This document shows, in pieces, positions 8,346 through 17,695 of a stretch of 64,000 nt of DNA. Both the position numbers and the translations under genes were made by a program. Location of the stretch: contig CANMTD010000002.1 of assembly GCA_947500775.1 (NCBI GenBank), positions 124,001 to 188,000 on the forward strand. Direction: 5' to 3'. Numbering within the stretch: the first letter of the stretch is position 1; each line of letters opens with the position of its first letter. The stretch is from an uncultured Paracoccaceae bacterium (GTDB lineage: Bacteria; Pseudomonadota; Alphaproteobacteria; Rhodobacterales; Rhodobacteraceae). Below the pieces are notes generated by a model, which was not told where the DNA came from, ran no database searches, and saw only the letters and a program-made list of their open reading frames with translations.

Positions 8346-9569
8346 ATGACACTTGATCTTGAATATGTGCGCGCGCAGTTCCCGGCCTTTGCCGAACCGT
8401 CGTTGCAGGGACAGGCCTTTTTCGAAAACGCGGGCGGGTCCTATACCTGTCAGCCGGTGATCGACCGGTTGATGCGGTATTATCATCAACGCAAGGTGCA
8501 GCCCTATGCGCCCTATGCCGCCAGCCAGTTGGCCGGTGCCGAAATGGACGAGGCCCGTCAGCGGCTGGCCGCGATGCTGGGGGTCGACACCGACGAGCTG
8601 TCGTTCGGGCCATCGACCACCCAGAACACCTATGTTCTGGCGCAGGCCTTCCGGCAATGGATGAGCCCCGGCGACGCGATCGTCGTGACCAATCAGGACC
8701 ATGAGGCCAATTCAGGCCCGTGGCGCCGCCTGGCCGACGAAGGGATCGAACTGCGCGAATGGAAGATCGACCCCGATACGGGCCATCTGAACCCCGAGGA
8801 TCTGGAGGATCTGCTGGACGAAAAGGTGCGGCTGGTCTGTTTTCCGCATTGTTCCAACGTGGTGGGCGAGTTGAACGATGTCACCGCGATCTGCGCCCGG
8901 GCGCATCTGGCGGGCGCCTTCACTTGCGTGGACGGGGTCAGCTATGCGCCGCACGGCCTGCCCAACGTGGGCGAGATGGGGCCGGATATCTATCTGTTTT
9001 CGGCCTATAAGACCTATGGCCCGCATCAGGGGCTGATGGTGATCCGCCGCGCGCTGGGCGAGGTGCTGCCAAATCAGGGTCATGTCTTCAACGGCGATAC
9101 CCTGTACAAACGGTTCACCCCGGCGGGGCCGGATCACGCGCAGGTCGCCGCCAGCGCGGGCATGGCCGATTACATCGACGGGCTGCATGCGCATCATTGC
9201 CCGCCCCAGCCGGACCCGGCGCTGCGGGCGGCGGCGGTGCACGATCTGATGCGCGCGCATGAGGTGGCCCTGTTGCAGCCGTTGTTGGATTATGCCGCCG
9301 ACAAGAATTCGGTCCGCCTGCTGGGGCCGCGTCAGGCCGAAGGCCGCGCGCCCACCGTCGCGCTGAGGTTGGCCGAACCGGGGGCCGAGGTGGCGGCGAA
9401 ACTGGCCCCCTTCGGCATCATGGCGGGGGGCGGCGATTTCTATGCCGGGCGCGCCTTGCGGGGCATGGGGGTCAATTCCGATCATGGGGTACTGCGGCTG
9501 AGCTTTGTGCATTACACCAGCAAAGACGAGGTCGACCAGTTGATCGGCGCGCTGGACCGGGTGTTATAG
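8346..9569 (+). CDS. Class V aminotransferase / cysteine desulfurase-like protein
   Basis: 407 aa PLP enzyme of aspartate aminotransferase fold type I, class V. FFENAGGSYTCQPV opens the protein, FGPSTTQNTYVLAQ lies near the PLP phosphate site, DHEANSGPWRRL holds the cofactor-stacking His, and FSAYKTYGPHQG contains the Schiff-base Lys. It resembles the group annotated 'cysteine desulfurase family / aminotransferase class V' rather than SufS or IscS: there is no active-site Cys loop like RAGHHC. Substrate unknown. It lies 76 bp after acuI in the same direction and 18 bp before the photolyase gene; co-transcription is possible. Confidence 0.8.
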   Translation: MTLDLEYVRAQFPAFAEPSLQGQAFFENAGGSYTCQPVIDRLMRYYHQRKVQPYAPYAASQLAGAEMDEARQRLAAMLGVDTDELSFGPSTTQNTYVLAQAFRQWMSPGDAIVVTNQDHEANSGPWRRLADEGIELREWKIDPDTGHLNPEDLEDLLDEKVRLVCFPHCSNVVGELNDVTAICARAHLAGAFTCVDGVSYAPHGLPNVGEMGPDIYLFSAYKTYGPHQGLMVIRRALGEVLPNQGHVFNGDTLYKRFTPAGPDHAQVAASAGMADYIDGLHAHHCPPQPDPALRAAAVHDLMRAHEVALLQPLLDYAADKNSVRLLGPRQAEGRAPTVALRLAEPGAEVAAKLAPFGIMAGGGDFYAGRALRGMGVNSDHGVLRLSFVHYTSKDEVDQLIGALDRVL

Positions 9570-9587
9570 CCGGGAGCGGAGCGTCAC

Positions 9588-11009
9588 ATGCCCGATACCT
9601 CTCCGATCCTTGTGTGGCTGCGCCGCGATCTGCGGCTGGACGATCACCCGGCGCTGACGGCGGCGGCGCAAAGCGGTCGGCCGGTCATCCCGGTCTTTAT
9701 CCACGATACCGTCGTTGAGGGTCTGGGCGCCGCACCGAAATGGCGGCTGGGACTGTCGGTGGCGGTGATGTCGCAGCGGCTGGATGGTATCGGATCGCGC
9801 CTGATCCTGCGCCGGGGCGATGCGCTGACGGTGTTGCAGGCGCTGGTGGCCGAAACCGGGGCTGGGGCGGTTTACTGGTCGCGGCTTTATGATCCCGATT
9901 GCGTGGCCCGGGACACGGGCGTCAAATCCGCGCTGAAGGCGCAGGGGATCGCCGCGCGGTCGTTCGACGGTCATCTGCTGTTTGAACCGCATCAGGTGAA
10001 AACCAAACAGGGCGGCTTTTACCGCGTCTATTCGCCGTTTTGGCGAGCGGTCAAGGATATCTCCGTCGCGGCCCCCCTGTCCGAACCGTCTGTCCTGACC
10101 CCGCCCGCCGCATGGCCCGCCTCTGACCGGTTGGACGATTGGCGGATGGGGGCGGCGATGCAGCGCGGGGCGGCGGTGACGGGCGCATATACCTGCGTCG
10201 GCGACCGGGCCGCGATGGACCGGTTGGCGCGGTTCATCGACGGGCGGGTGGAACATTATAAATCCCGTCGCGATTTCCCGGCGGAACCGGCCACCTCGGG
10301 GCTAAGCGAGAACCTGACTTACGGCGAAATCAGCCCGCGCACGATCTGGCACGCCGGCCAGCGCGCGCTTTATGATGGCGCCGCCGGTGCGGAACATTTT
10401 CTGAAAGAGCTGGTCTGGCGCGAGTTTGCCTATCACCTGATCTTTCACACCCCGCATATCGCCACCGGCAACTGGCGCGACGGGTGGGATGCGTTCCCAT
10501 GGTCCGAAAACGAAGACAGCCCCGCCGTTCTGGCCTGGAAACAAGGGCGCACCGGCATTCCCTTTGTCGATGCGGCGATGCGTGAGATGTATGTGACCGG
10601 CACCATGCACAACCGCGCCCGGATGATTGCCGCCTCTTACCTGACCAAGCACATGATGGTGCACTGGCGGGTCGGCCAGCGCTGGTTTGCCGACTGCCTG
10701 ACCGATTGGGACCCGGCGGCAAATGCGATGGGCTGGCAATGGGTGGCAGGATCGGGCCCCGACGCCGCCCCCTATTTCCGCATCTTCAACCCGGTGACCC
10801 AGTTGGACAAGTTCGACCCGGAACATATCTATGCCGACCGCTGGATCGCAGAAGGGCGCGCCTTGCCCAGCGATACGGCGCTGTCGTATTTTGCGGCCAT
10901 ACCACGGGCGTGGAACCTGGGCCCGGGCGATCCATACCCGGCCCCGATTGTCCCGCTGGCAGAGGGCCGCGCCCGCGCGCTTGCCGCCTATGCCGCGCGC
11001 GATTTCTGA
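9588..11009 (+). CDS. phrB: Deoxyribodipyrimidine photolyase (class I)
   Basis: 473 aa light-driven DNA repair enzyme that splits cyclobutane pyrimidine dimers. The N-terminal alpha/beta antenna domain starts LVWLRRDLRLDDHPAL. The C-terminal helical FAD domain includes ENLTYGEISPRTIW, LKELVWREFAYHLIFHTP, NRARMIAASYLTKHMMVHW, and DWDPAANAMGWQWVAGSG followed by FRIFNP. ATG 9588 is preceded by GGGAGCGGAG. No SOS-box was noticed in the short upstream gap. Confidence 0.93.
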   Translation: MPDTSPILVWLRRDLRLDDHPALTAAAQSGRPVIPVFIHDTVVEGLGAAPKWRLGLSVAVMSQRLDGIGSRLILRRGDALTVLQALVAETGAGAVYWSRLYDPDCVARDTGVKSALKAQGIAARSFDGHLLFEPHQVKTKQGGFYRVYSPFWRAVKDISVAAPLSEPSVLTPPAAWPASDRLDDWRMGAAMQRGAAVTGAYTCVGDRAAMDRLARFIDGRVEHYKSRRDFPAEPATSGLSENLTYGEISPRTIWHAGQRALYDGAAGAEHFLKELVWREFAYHLIFHTPHIATGNWRDGWDAFPWSENEDSPAVLAWKQGRTGIPFVDAAMREMYVTGTMHNRARMIAASYLTKHMMVHWRVGQRWFADCLTDWDPAANAMGWQWVAGSGPDAAPYFRIFNPVTQLDKFDPEHIYADRWIAEGRALPSDTALSYFAAIPRAWNLGPGDPYPAPIVPLAEGRARALAAYAARDF

Positions 11010-11163
11010 CGGATCACACCGTTGTGGGGGGCTCTTACGAGGCCGCGGAATTTGACAAAGGGTTACAGTCTATGCGGAATTTCCATCTGAGCCCTTGCGC
11101 GACGCCGTTTCACAGCGGAAACTGCCAGCGACACAGAGAATGAGAATAAGGCCGAGTTAACCC

Positions 11164-11607
11164 ATGCCAACAGCCGCCCGTCTGCTTGCCGCTATCGGAT
11201 TTGCCCTTGTCGGGTTCTTTGCATCCGAAAGCTATAAAATGTTGTTGCCCGAAGGCACCGATGTCGGGCATTTCAGCCTGATCAACACCGGGATCGGGCT
11301 GATATCGGGGTGGCTGGTGATGGGGCGGGTCGCGGGCGAAGGGTATCGCGCAGCCATCGCACAGGGGATACGCACCTCGGCGGTTCTGGTGTTCTACGCG
11401 CTGATCCTGCATTCGCTGATGGAAATGCTGAAACGTTCGACCCGGTTGAACTATGACGGGCCGATGGATGCGGTGGCGGGCATGTTCGCTCTGGCCGCTG
11501 AATACGGGTTGTTGATCGTCTATTCGCCCACGGTCATGATCATTCTGATCGTCGGCGGCATTCTGGCTGCCTGGCTCAGCGAATGGGCCGCGATGCGCTG
11601 GTCATAA
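11164..11607 (+). CDS. trgA: TrgA family membrane protein (tellurite resistance locus)
   Basis: 147 aa with four predicted membrane helices. It matches the TrgA family first described with trgB and cysK in the Rhodobacter sphaeroides tellurite-resistance locus; the same three-gene order follows here. Recognisable parts are FFASESYKMLLPEGT and the C-terminal LAAWLSEWAAMRWS. The mechanism of TrgA is not known. ATG 11164 has AAGGCCGAG upstream. The 154-bp gap before it holds no other clear gene. Confidence 0.85.
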   Translation: MPTAARLLAAIGFALVGFFASESYKMLLPEGTDVGHFSLINTGIGLISGWLVMGRVAGEGYRAAIAQGIRTSAVLVFYALILHSLMEMLKRSTRLNYDGPMDAVAGMFALAAEYGLLIVYSPTVMIILIVGGILAAWLSEWAAMRWS

Positions 11608-11619
11608 CAGGGGACGGAC

Positions 11620-12744
11620 ATGGGGCCGCTGTTCTTTTATGGCACGCTGTGCCACATCCCGGTGCTGAGCACGGTTCTGGGCCGCAGCCTGACCGACGCT
11701 GATTTGCGCCCGGCGGTCCTGCCGGATCACGCGGCCTATTGGGTCGGTGGCCAAAGCTATCCGATGATCGTGCCGCAACCGGGGGCTGCCGCGCAGGGGC
11801 TGTTCGTCGATGGCCTTGGCCCGGACGATATCGCCCGGCTGGATTTCTACGAAGGCGGGCATGACTATGCCCTGCGGTGGGTCGAGGTCACGACGGATCG
11901 CGGCCCGCAGCGGGCGCAGGTCTATTTTGCGGATCACGGCGATGCTGCCGGGGCGCCTTGGGTGCTGGACGATTGGGTGGCGCAATGGGGGGCGTTGACG
12001 GTTCTGGCCGCACAGGACGCCATGGGCTGGTACGGTCAGGTGCCAGCCGAGAAGATCGAGGCGCGTTTCCCATCGATCCGGTCGCGCGCGGCTGCGCGCC
12101 TGAACGCAGGTACGCCCACGCCCACGACCCTGCGGCGCCGCGCCGATCCTGCGGACGTGAACCTGATCGCCCGCACCACCCCCTATGCCGGGTTTTTCGC
12201 GGTCGAGGATTACGACCTGACCCACCGCCGCTTTGACGGCACGATGAGCGAACCGCTGTCGCGCGCGGCGTTCATCTCGGCCGATGCGGCCACCGTCTTG
12301 CCCTATGATCCACAGCGCGACCGGGTGATGCTGATCGAACAGTTCCGCATGGGCCCCTATGCCCGCGGCGATGCGCAATGCTGGTCGCTGGAGGCGATTG
12401 CCGGGCGTCTGGACCCCGGCGAAACACCCGAAGCCGCCGTGCGCCGCGAAGCCCGCGAAGAGGCGGGGCTGGAACTGGGCGCGCTGCATCCGGTGCATCA
12501 ATATTACCCATCGCCCGGCGCGCAGGCGGAATATATCTATTCCTATGTCGGGCTGGCCGATCTGGGCGATGATGTCGCGGGCTTGGGCGGCGTGGCGGGC
12601 GAAGGCGAAGATATTCGTTCCCATGTCATCCCGTTTGACAGGCTGAGCGTTCTGCTGAACAGCGGCGAGCTGGAAAATGGCCCGCTTCTTATCTCGGTGC
12701 TTTGGCTGACCTTGCATCGGGCGCAGCTAAGGTCCAAGTCTTGA
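11620..12744 (+). CDS. trgB: TrgB: gamma-glutamylcyclotransferase-like domain fused to Nudix hydrolase
   Basis: 374 aa two-domain protein. Residues about 1-150 are an AIG2/GGCT-like fold (start LFFYGTLCHIPVL, with YEGGHDYALRWVEV). Residues about 185-370 are an ADP-ribose pyrophosphatase-type Nudix domain with a perfect Nudix box: G-x5-E in GRLDPGE, seven residues, then REAREEAGL. Predicted to hydrolyse nucleoside-diphosphate sugars such as ADP-ribose. It lies 12 bp after trgA and 47 bp before cysK, as in the R. sphaeroides trgAB-cysK cluster. Confidence 0.88.
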   Translation: MGPLFFYGTLCHIPVLSTVLGRSLTDADLRPAVLPDHAAYWVGGQSYPMIVPQPGAAAQGLFVDGLGPDDIARLDFYEGGHDYALRWVEVTTDRGPQRAQVYFADHGDAAGAPWVLDDWVAQWGALTVLAAQDAMGWYGQVPAEKIEARFPSIRSRAAARLNAGTPTPTTLRRRADPADVNLIARTTPYAGFFAVEDYDLTHRRFDGTMSEPLSRAAFISADAATVLPYDPQRDRVMLIEQFRMGPYARGDAQCWSLEAIAGRLDPGETPEAAVRREAREEAGLELGALHPVHQYYPSPGAQAEYIYSYVGLADLGDDVAGLGGVAGEGEDIRSHVIPFDRLSVLLNSGELENGPLLISVLWLTLHRAQLRSKS

Positions 12745-12791
12745 GTTCCTGACCGGCGACGGATACTCAGAACAAAACAGCGGAGAGCGTT

Positions 12792-13823
12792 ATGGAACTA
12801 CGCAAAGACCTGGCGGAACTGATTGGAAACACTCCGCTGATCCGGCTGACCGGCCCCAGTGCCGCAACCGGATGTGAAATTCTGGGCAAGGCTGAATTCA
12901 TGAACCCCGGCCAATCGGTCAAGGATCGCCCGGCGCTGTATATCATCCGCGATGCGATGGCGCGCGGGGCGCTGCGCCCCGGCGGCACGATTGTCGAAGG
13001 CACCGCCGGGAACACTGGTATCGGGCTGGCCCTTGTGGGCGCGTCGATGGGGTTCCGCACGGTCATCGTGATCCCCGAAACGCAAAGCCAGGAAAAGAAG
13101 GATATGCTGCGTCTGGCGGGGGCCGAACTGGTCGAAGTGCCGGCGGTTCCCTATAAGAATCCCAACAATTACGTGCGCTATTCCGAACGTCTGGCGATGC
13201 GGCTTGCACAATCCGAACCCAATGGTGCGATCTGGGCCAATCAGTTCGACAATGTCGCGAACCGGCAGGCCCATGCCGAAACCACCGGGCCCGAGATCTG
13301 GGACCAGACCGGCGGCAAGGTCGATGGCTTTATCTGCGCCGTCGGATCGGGCGGCACTTTGGCGGGTGTCGCGCAGGCGTTGCAGCCCAAGGGCGTCAAG
13401 GTCGGTCTGGCCGACCCCGACGGATCGGCGCTGTACGGGTTTTACGCCAAGGGCGCGCTCAAATCCGAAGGCTCGTCGATCACCGAAGGCATCGGGCAGG
13501 GGCGGATCACCGCGAATCTGGAAGGGTTCACCCCCGATTATTCCTGCAACGTACCTGATTCCGAAGCTTTGCCGGTGGTGTTCGATCTGTTGCAGAACGA
13601 AGGCCTGTGTCTGGGTGGATCATCCGGAATCAACGTCGCGGGCGCCATGCGGATGGCCCGCGATCTGGGGCCGGGCCATACCATCGTGACGATCCTGTGC
13701 GACTATGGCACGCGGTATCAGTCGAAATTGTTCAACCCCGAATTCCTGCGCGAAAAGGGGCTTCCGGCTCCAGAATGGCTGGACCGCGCGTCGCGCAACC
13801 TGCCGGAAGTCTACGAGCCGTGA
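12792..13823 (+). CDS. cysK: Cysteine synthase A
   Basis: 343 aa PLP-dependent O-acetylserine sulfhydrylase. NPGQSVKDRPAL carries the PLP lysine; EGTAGNTGIGLA is the substrate (asparagine) loop; AVGSGGTLAGVA is the phosphate-binding glycine loop; and SSGINVAGA follows. It assimilates sulfide into cysteine. Slightly longer than enterobacterial CysK and of the subgroup found with trgAB in Rhodobacter; thiol supply may explain the tellurite link. Its stop overlaps the start of the MscS gene (TGATG). Confidence 0.92.
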   Translation: MELRKDLAELIGNTPLIRLTGPSAATGCEILGKAEFMNPGQSVKDRPALYIIRDAMARGALRPGGTIVEGTAGNTGIGLALVGASMGFRTVIVIPETQSQEKKDMLRLAGAELVEVPAVPYKNPNNYVRYSERLAMRLAQSEPNGAIWANQFDNVANRQAHAETTGPEIWDQTGGKVDGFICAVGSGGTLAGVAQALQPKGVKVGLADPDGSALYGFYAKGALKSEGSSITEGIGQGRITANLEGFTPDYSCNVPDSEALPVVFDLLQNEGLCLGGSSGINVAGAMRMARDLGPGHTIVTILCDYGTRYQSKLFNPEFLREKGLPAPEWLDRASRNLPEVYEP

Positions 13824-16273
13824 TGTTTCTGGCGCGATGTCTGCTGCTGATACTGGCCGTGGGCATCGCGGCGCCGGTGGGCGGCTTTGTGTCCCCGGCC
13901 CATGCGCAAAGCTCGACCCAGGTCAGCCCACCTGATTACGCCGCCTGGAACGCGACCGCCAGCCGCGCGGAAAGCGCGATCGAGGCCGGGCGCGCCTCGG
14001 ACCGGGCGCTTGAGATTTTGCGCAGCTCTCTGGCGGATTGGCGGACCCAGTTCCTGGCGGGCCAGACCGCAAATGCACCGCGCATTGCGACCCTGAACGA
14101 ACAGATTGCCGCGCTGGGGCCGCTGCCGGAAAACGGCGGGACCGAGGCCGAGGATATCGCCGCCCGCCGGACCGAATTGAATATCCAGCTGGCCCGCCTG
14201 CGCGCGCCCGTTCTGGCCGCCGAAGAGGCCTATAGCCGCGCAGATGGCCTGATCCGGGAAATCGACACGATCCTGCGCGACCGGCAGGCCGATGCCCTGC
14301 TTGAACTGGGCCCGACCCCGTTGAACCCGGTGAACTGGGCGGCGGGGCTGTCGGCCCTGGGCGGGACCATGAGTTCGATCGCTGCCGAAACGGAACAATC
14401 CTGGGGCAGCAGCACCGCGCGTTATCAGGCGGGGCAGAACCTGCCCGCGATCATCGTGCTGGTGCTGGCGGCGCTGGCCCTGTTGATGCGGGGGCGCCGC
14501 TGGACCGAACAACTGGGCGCGCGGATTGCCGGGGTGCCCTCGCTGCGGGGGCGGCTGGTGATGATGTCGATCCTGTCACTGGGCCAGATCGTTCTGCCCT
14601 TTGTCGGGTTGATGGCGCTGTTGCAGGCGGTGAACCTGACCGGGCTGGCGGGGCCGCATGCCGAACGGGTGCTGGGCCTGATCCCCGGCGCCGGGCTGAC
14701 CATTCTTGTGGCGCGCTGGCTGGCCGGGCGCGTGTTCCACAAGATCGAAGGACAGCGCAAACTGGTCGAGCTGAACAGCGCCAGACGCGCCGAAGGGCGC
14801 TGGGATTTCGGGGGCTTGGGCGTGCTGATGGCCCTTGCCGGGTTCTTTCAGCAGCTGGGGGAACGCGAAGGGTACGGCGATGCGGCGGTGGCGACGATTG
14901 TCTTTCCGATCATCGTGGTGGCCGCGATCCTGTTGTTCCGGACCTGTCAGCTGGTGCTGTTGCATCTGCGCAATTCGCGCCCCGCAGATGCCGCTGACCG
15001 CCCCTATATGCTGCGGGCGGCCCATTATGTGACCCACGGGCTGATGCTGATCGCGGTCGTGGGTCCGGTGCTGGCGGCCATCGGATATATGAAGGCGGGC
15101 GGGTTTCTGGTGTTCCCCGCAGTTCAGACGCTGGCGCTGTTTGCGGTGGTTACAGTGCTGCAGCGGTTTGTCGGGGATGTCTATGCTTTCGTCACCGGCG
15201 CAAAAGAAACCGATACCGACGCGCTGATCCCGGTGCTGATCGGGTTCATACTGGCCATTGCCGCACTGCCGGTTCTGGCGTTGATCTGGGGCGCGCGGGT
15301 GTCGTTCCTGACCGAAATGTGGACCAAGTTCACCGCAGGGTTTTCCATCGGGGAAACCCGAATATCGCCCAGCGATTTCCTGACCTTCGCGATTGTCTTT
15401 GCCGTTGGCTATATGCTGACCCGGCTGTTGCAGGGCACCATGCGCAGCACGGTTCTGCCGCGCACCGGCATCGATACCGGCGGGCGCAATGCGATTGTGT
15501 CGGGCATCGGCTATATCGGCATGTTCCTGGCCGCGGTGATTTCCATTTCCTATGCCGGCATCGACCTCAGCTCGATCGCGATTGTCGCCGGGGCGCTGTC
15601 GGTGGGCATCGGCTTTGGCCTGCAGACGGTCGTGTCCAATTTCGTGTCCGGCATCATCCTGCTGATCGAACGCCCGGTCACCGAAGGCGACTGGATCGAG
15701 GTCAGCGGCGTGATGGGCACGGTGCGCGATATCTCGGTCCGTTCGACCCGGATCGAAACCTTCGACCGCACCGATGTGATCGTTCCCAACGCCGACCTGA
15801 TTTCGGGCATGGTCACCAACTGGACCCGGCACAACCTGACCGGGCGGATCATCCTGACGGTGGGGGCGGCCTATGGCACCGATACCCGCAAGGTCGAAAA
15901 AATCCTGCGCGAGGTGGCCGAGGCGCATCCGATTGTCATCATCAACCCGCCGCCGCTGGTTCTGTTCACCGGCTTTGGCGCGGATTCACTGGATTTCGAA
16001 ATTCGGGCGATCCTGCGCGACGTGAATTTCAGCCTGTCGGTCCGGTCCGACATCAACCACGAAATCGCCCGCCGCTTTGCCGAAGAGGGGATCGAGATAC
16101 CCTTTGCACAGCGCGACATCTGGTTGCGCAACCCCGAGGCATTGGCAGGCGGCGGGGCAGGGCACGCGGCCCCCGGCACGACCGCCACGCCGCTGGCCGC
16201 CAGCCAGCAACCCATGCAATATGACGACCCCAGCGCCACACTGGACTCTGACCAAGAGGCCCCCGATGACTGA
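13823..16273 (+). CDS. DUF3772/MscS-family mechanosensitive channel
   Basis: 816 aa inner-membrane protein. A signal-like N-terminus (to about residue 30, AHAQ) is followed by a periplasmic coiled DUF3772 domain (about 35-200). About ten or eleven membrane helices follow (about 205-620). The MscS core is at the C-terminal side: the pore-lining helix SIAIVAGALSVGIGFGLQTVVSNF and the beta domain EGDWIEVSGVMGTVRDISVRST. It likely releases solutes on hypo-osmotic shock. ATG 13823 overlaps the cysK stop by one base; the longer frame from 13607 only overlaps cysK. The last 50 residues are low-complexity and probably disordered. Confidence 0.9.
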   Translation: MFLARCLLLILAVGIAAPVGGFVSPAHAQSSTQVSPPDYAAWNATASRAESAIEAGRASDRALEILRSSLADWRTQFLAGQTANAPRIATLNEQIAALGPLPENGGTEAEDIAARRTELNIQLARLRAPVLAAEEAYSRADGLIREIDTILRDRQADALLELGPTPLNPVNWAAGLSALGGTMSSIAAETEQSWGSSTARYQAGQNLPAIIVLVLAALALLMRGRRWTEQLGARIAGVPSLRGRLVMMSILSLGQIVLPFVGLMALLQAVNLTGLAGPHAERVLGLIPGAGLTILVARWLAGRVFHKIEGQRKLVELNSARRAEGRWDFGGLGVLMALAGFFQQLGEREGYGDAAVATIVFPIIVVAAILLFRTCQLVLLHLRNSRPADAADRPYMLRAAHYVTHGLMLIAVVGPVLAAIGYMKAGGFLVFPAVQTLALFAVVTVLQRFVGDVYAFVTGAKETDTDALIPVLIGFILAIAALPVLALIWGARVSFLTEMWTKFTAGFSIGETRISPSDFLTFAIVFAVGYMLTRLLQGTMRSTVLPRTGIDTGGRNAIVSGIGYIGMFLAAVISISYAGIDLSSIAIVAGALSVGIGFGLQTVVSNFVSGIILLIERPVTEGDWIEVSGVMGTVRDISVRSTRIETFDRTDVIVPNADLISGMVTNWTRHNLTGRIILTVGAAYGTDTRKVEKILREVAEAHPIVIINPPPLVLFTGFGADSLDFEIRAILRDVNFSLSVRSDINHEIARRFAEEGIEIPFAQRDIWLRNPEALAGGGAGHAAPGTTATPLAASQQPMQYDDPSATLDSDQEAPDD

Positions 16274-16985
16274 GATGCTGTTCCGCGAAGATGCCTACCG
16301 GGTTGAGGCGCCGGGCCATGTGACCGGCCACACCCCCGAAGGCGGCGTGATACTGGACTGCTCGCTGTTTTACGCGCAGGGCGGTGGACAGCCGGGCGAC
16401 AGCGGTCGGTTGGACTGGCCCGGCGGGACATTGGCCATCGCCACGACGATCAAGGGCGACGGCGACGACATCGTACTGGTCCCGGCCGAACCCGCGCCCC
16501 TGCCACCGGTGGGGACGGGCGTGGTGCAGCGGCTGGATTTCGCGCGTCGCCTGGGGCACATGCGGGTGCACACCGCGCTGCACCTTCTGTCGGTGGTGAT
16601 CCCGCTGCCGGTGTCGGGCGGGTCGATCGGCGCCGAAAAGGGGCGGCTGGATTTCGACATGCCCGAGGCTCCGTTGAACAAAGAGGTGCTGGAGGCGCGG
16701 CTGAACGAACTGGTGGCACTGGACCTGCCCGTCACCGAAAGCTGGATCACCGACGCCGAACTGGACGCCAATCCCGATCTGGTGAAAACCATGTCGGTGC
16801 GCCCGCCCAAAGGTGCCGGTCAGATCCGCCTGATCCGCATCGGCGAAGGCCAGCAGGAAATCGACCTGCAACCCTGCGGCGGCACCCACGTCCGCCGCAC
16901 CGGCGAAATCGGCCCGCTGCGCATCGGCAAGATCGAGAAAAAAGGCGCCCGCAATCGCCGGGTCAACCTGTGGCTGGGCGGCTAG
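16266..16985 (+). CDS. AlaX-type alanyl-tRNA editing protein
   Basis: 239 aa free-standing homologue of the AlaRS editing domain that hydrolyses Ser- or Gly-tRNA(Ala). The zinc ligands are visible as HTALHLLS (HxxxH) and CGGTHV (Cys-x3-His); the GGGQPGD strand is typical. It lies in a different place from alaS (34.8 kb), so it acts in trans. The start overlaps the MscS gene stop by 8 bases; the longer frame from 16077 is overlap only. Confidence 0.9.
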   Translation: MTEMLFREDAYRVEAPGHVTGHTPEGGVILDCSLFYAQGGGQPGDSGRLDWPGGTLAIATTIKGDGDDIVLVPAEPAPLPPVGTGVVQRLDFARRLGHMRVHTALHLLSVVIPLPVSGGSIGAEKGRLDFDMPEAPLNKEVLEARLNELVALDLPVTESWITDAELDANPDLVKTMSVRPPKGAGQIRLIRIGEGQQEIDLQPCGGTHVRRTGEIGPLRIGKIEKKGARNRRVNLWLGG

Positions 16986-17081
16986 GTAACCGGGCAGAAA
17001 TCACACGCCCCAAGAAACCCGCCGATTGCGGCAAGTCAGGGCTTGCCATCTTTGGATCATCAAGGCTAAACAGCGCGTCAC

Positions 17082-17171
17082 GGACAGGTGGCCGAGTGGT
17101 CGAAGGCGCACGCCTGGAAAGTGTGTAGGCGGGAGACCGTCTCCAGGGTTCGAATCCCTGTCTGTCCGCCA
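17082..17171 (+). tRNA. tRNA-Ser (GGA)
   Basis: Ninety-base class II tRNA with encoded CCA. The acceptor GGACAGG pairs with CTGTCC near the end. The anticodon loop CTGGAAA gives anticodon GGA (codons UCC/UCU). The long variable arm GTAGGCGGGAGACCGTCTCC and the T-arm GGGTTCGAATCCC are present. An AT-rich stretch with an orphan gene follows, so this tRNA may have served as an integration site, but no repeat of its 3' end was seen. Confidence 0.97.
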
Positions 17172-17296
17172 TATACTACATAAATTGAATAATAATTTTT
17201 TCCTAAAATGATCCTCGTATATGTTGGAGTAACGGCTGATTTTGTGCGTATGACCAGCCGAACACTTATGGAGCTATGTCTCCCTGACCGACGCAA

Positions 17297-17695
17297 CTAC
17301 CTCTTTGAGCGCTCCAAGAACGCGGCCTTCGCGTCGTCTAGCGTTTCGAAACTCTCTATGAACAGTTCATCCACCTGACCGCTGGGGAGCAAAACGAAGC
17401 TGCATTCGTCATCGGTCAACAGGATTGGAGTTACGTGTTCGCCTGAAATGCGCCACGCTATGATGGGGGTCACTCGGTGCGCTACTGCACCGTCAACTAC
17501 TTCCATTAATAAGGCTTGCGATGTGGTGGTGTTTGGCACGACAATGCCTAGGCTCTCTTCAAGTTCCTCAAACGACATTTCACTGATCGCCGGTCCACCC
17601 CCGCCATTAATAATGGCTTTGCCATCCGATCCGCGATGTATGCGTTCAACGAGCGCGAGGTTGACTAGACCGATATTCGTCTTCACAAACTGCAT
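17297..17695 (-). CDS. Hypothetical protein, AT-rich, next to tRNA-Ser
   Basis: 132 aa, starting MQFVKTNIGLVNLALVERI; no family recognised. No signal peptide or membrane helix; acidic, with short beta-prone segments, so probably a small cytosolic protein. ATG 17695 has GGAGAA at good spacing; the longer upstream frame has no support. Base composition is clearly lower in GC and codon use is unlike neighbours (TTA, ATA, AGA-type codons appear), pointing to recent acquisition. Confidence 0.6.
   Translation of the reverse strand: MQFVKTNIGLVNLALVERIHRGSDGKAIINGGGGPAISEMSFEELEESLGIVVPNTTTSQALLMEVVDGAVAHRVTPIIAWRISGEHVTPILLTDDECSFVLLPSGQVDELFIESFETLDDAKAAFLERSKR

Noticed and set aside
17082-17171. 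Attachment-site repeat of the tRNA-Ser 3' end
   Set aside because: No second copy of the tRNA end was found in the window, so an att site cannot be claimed.
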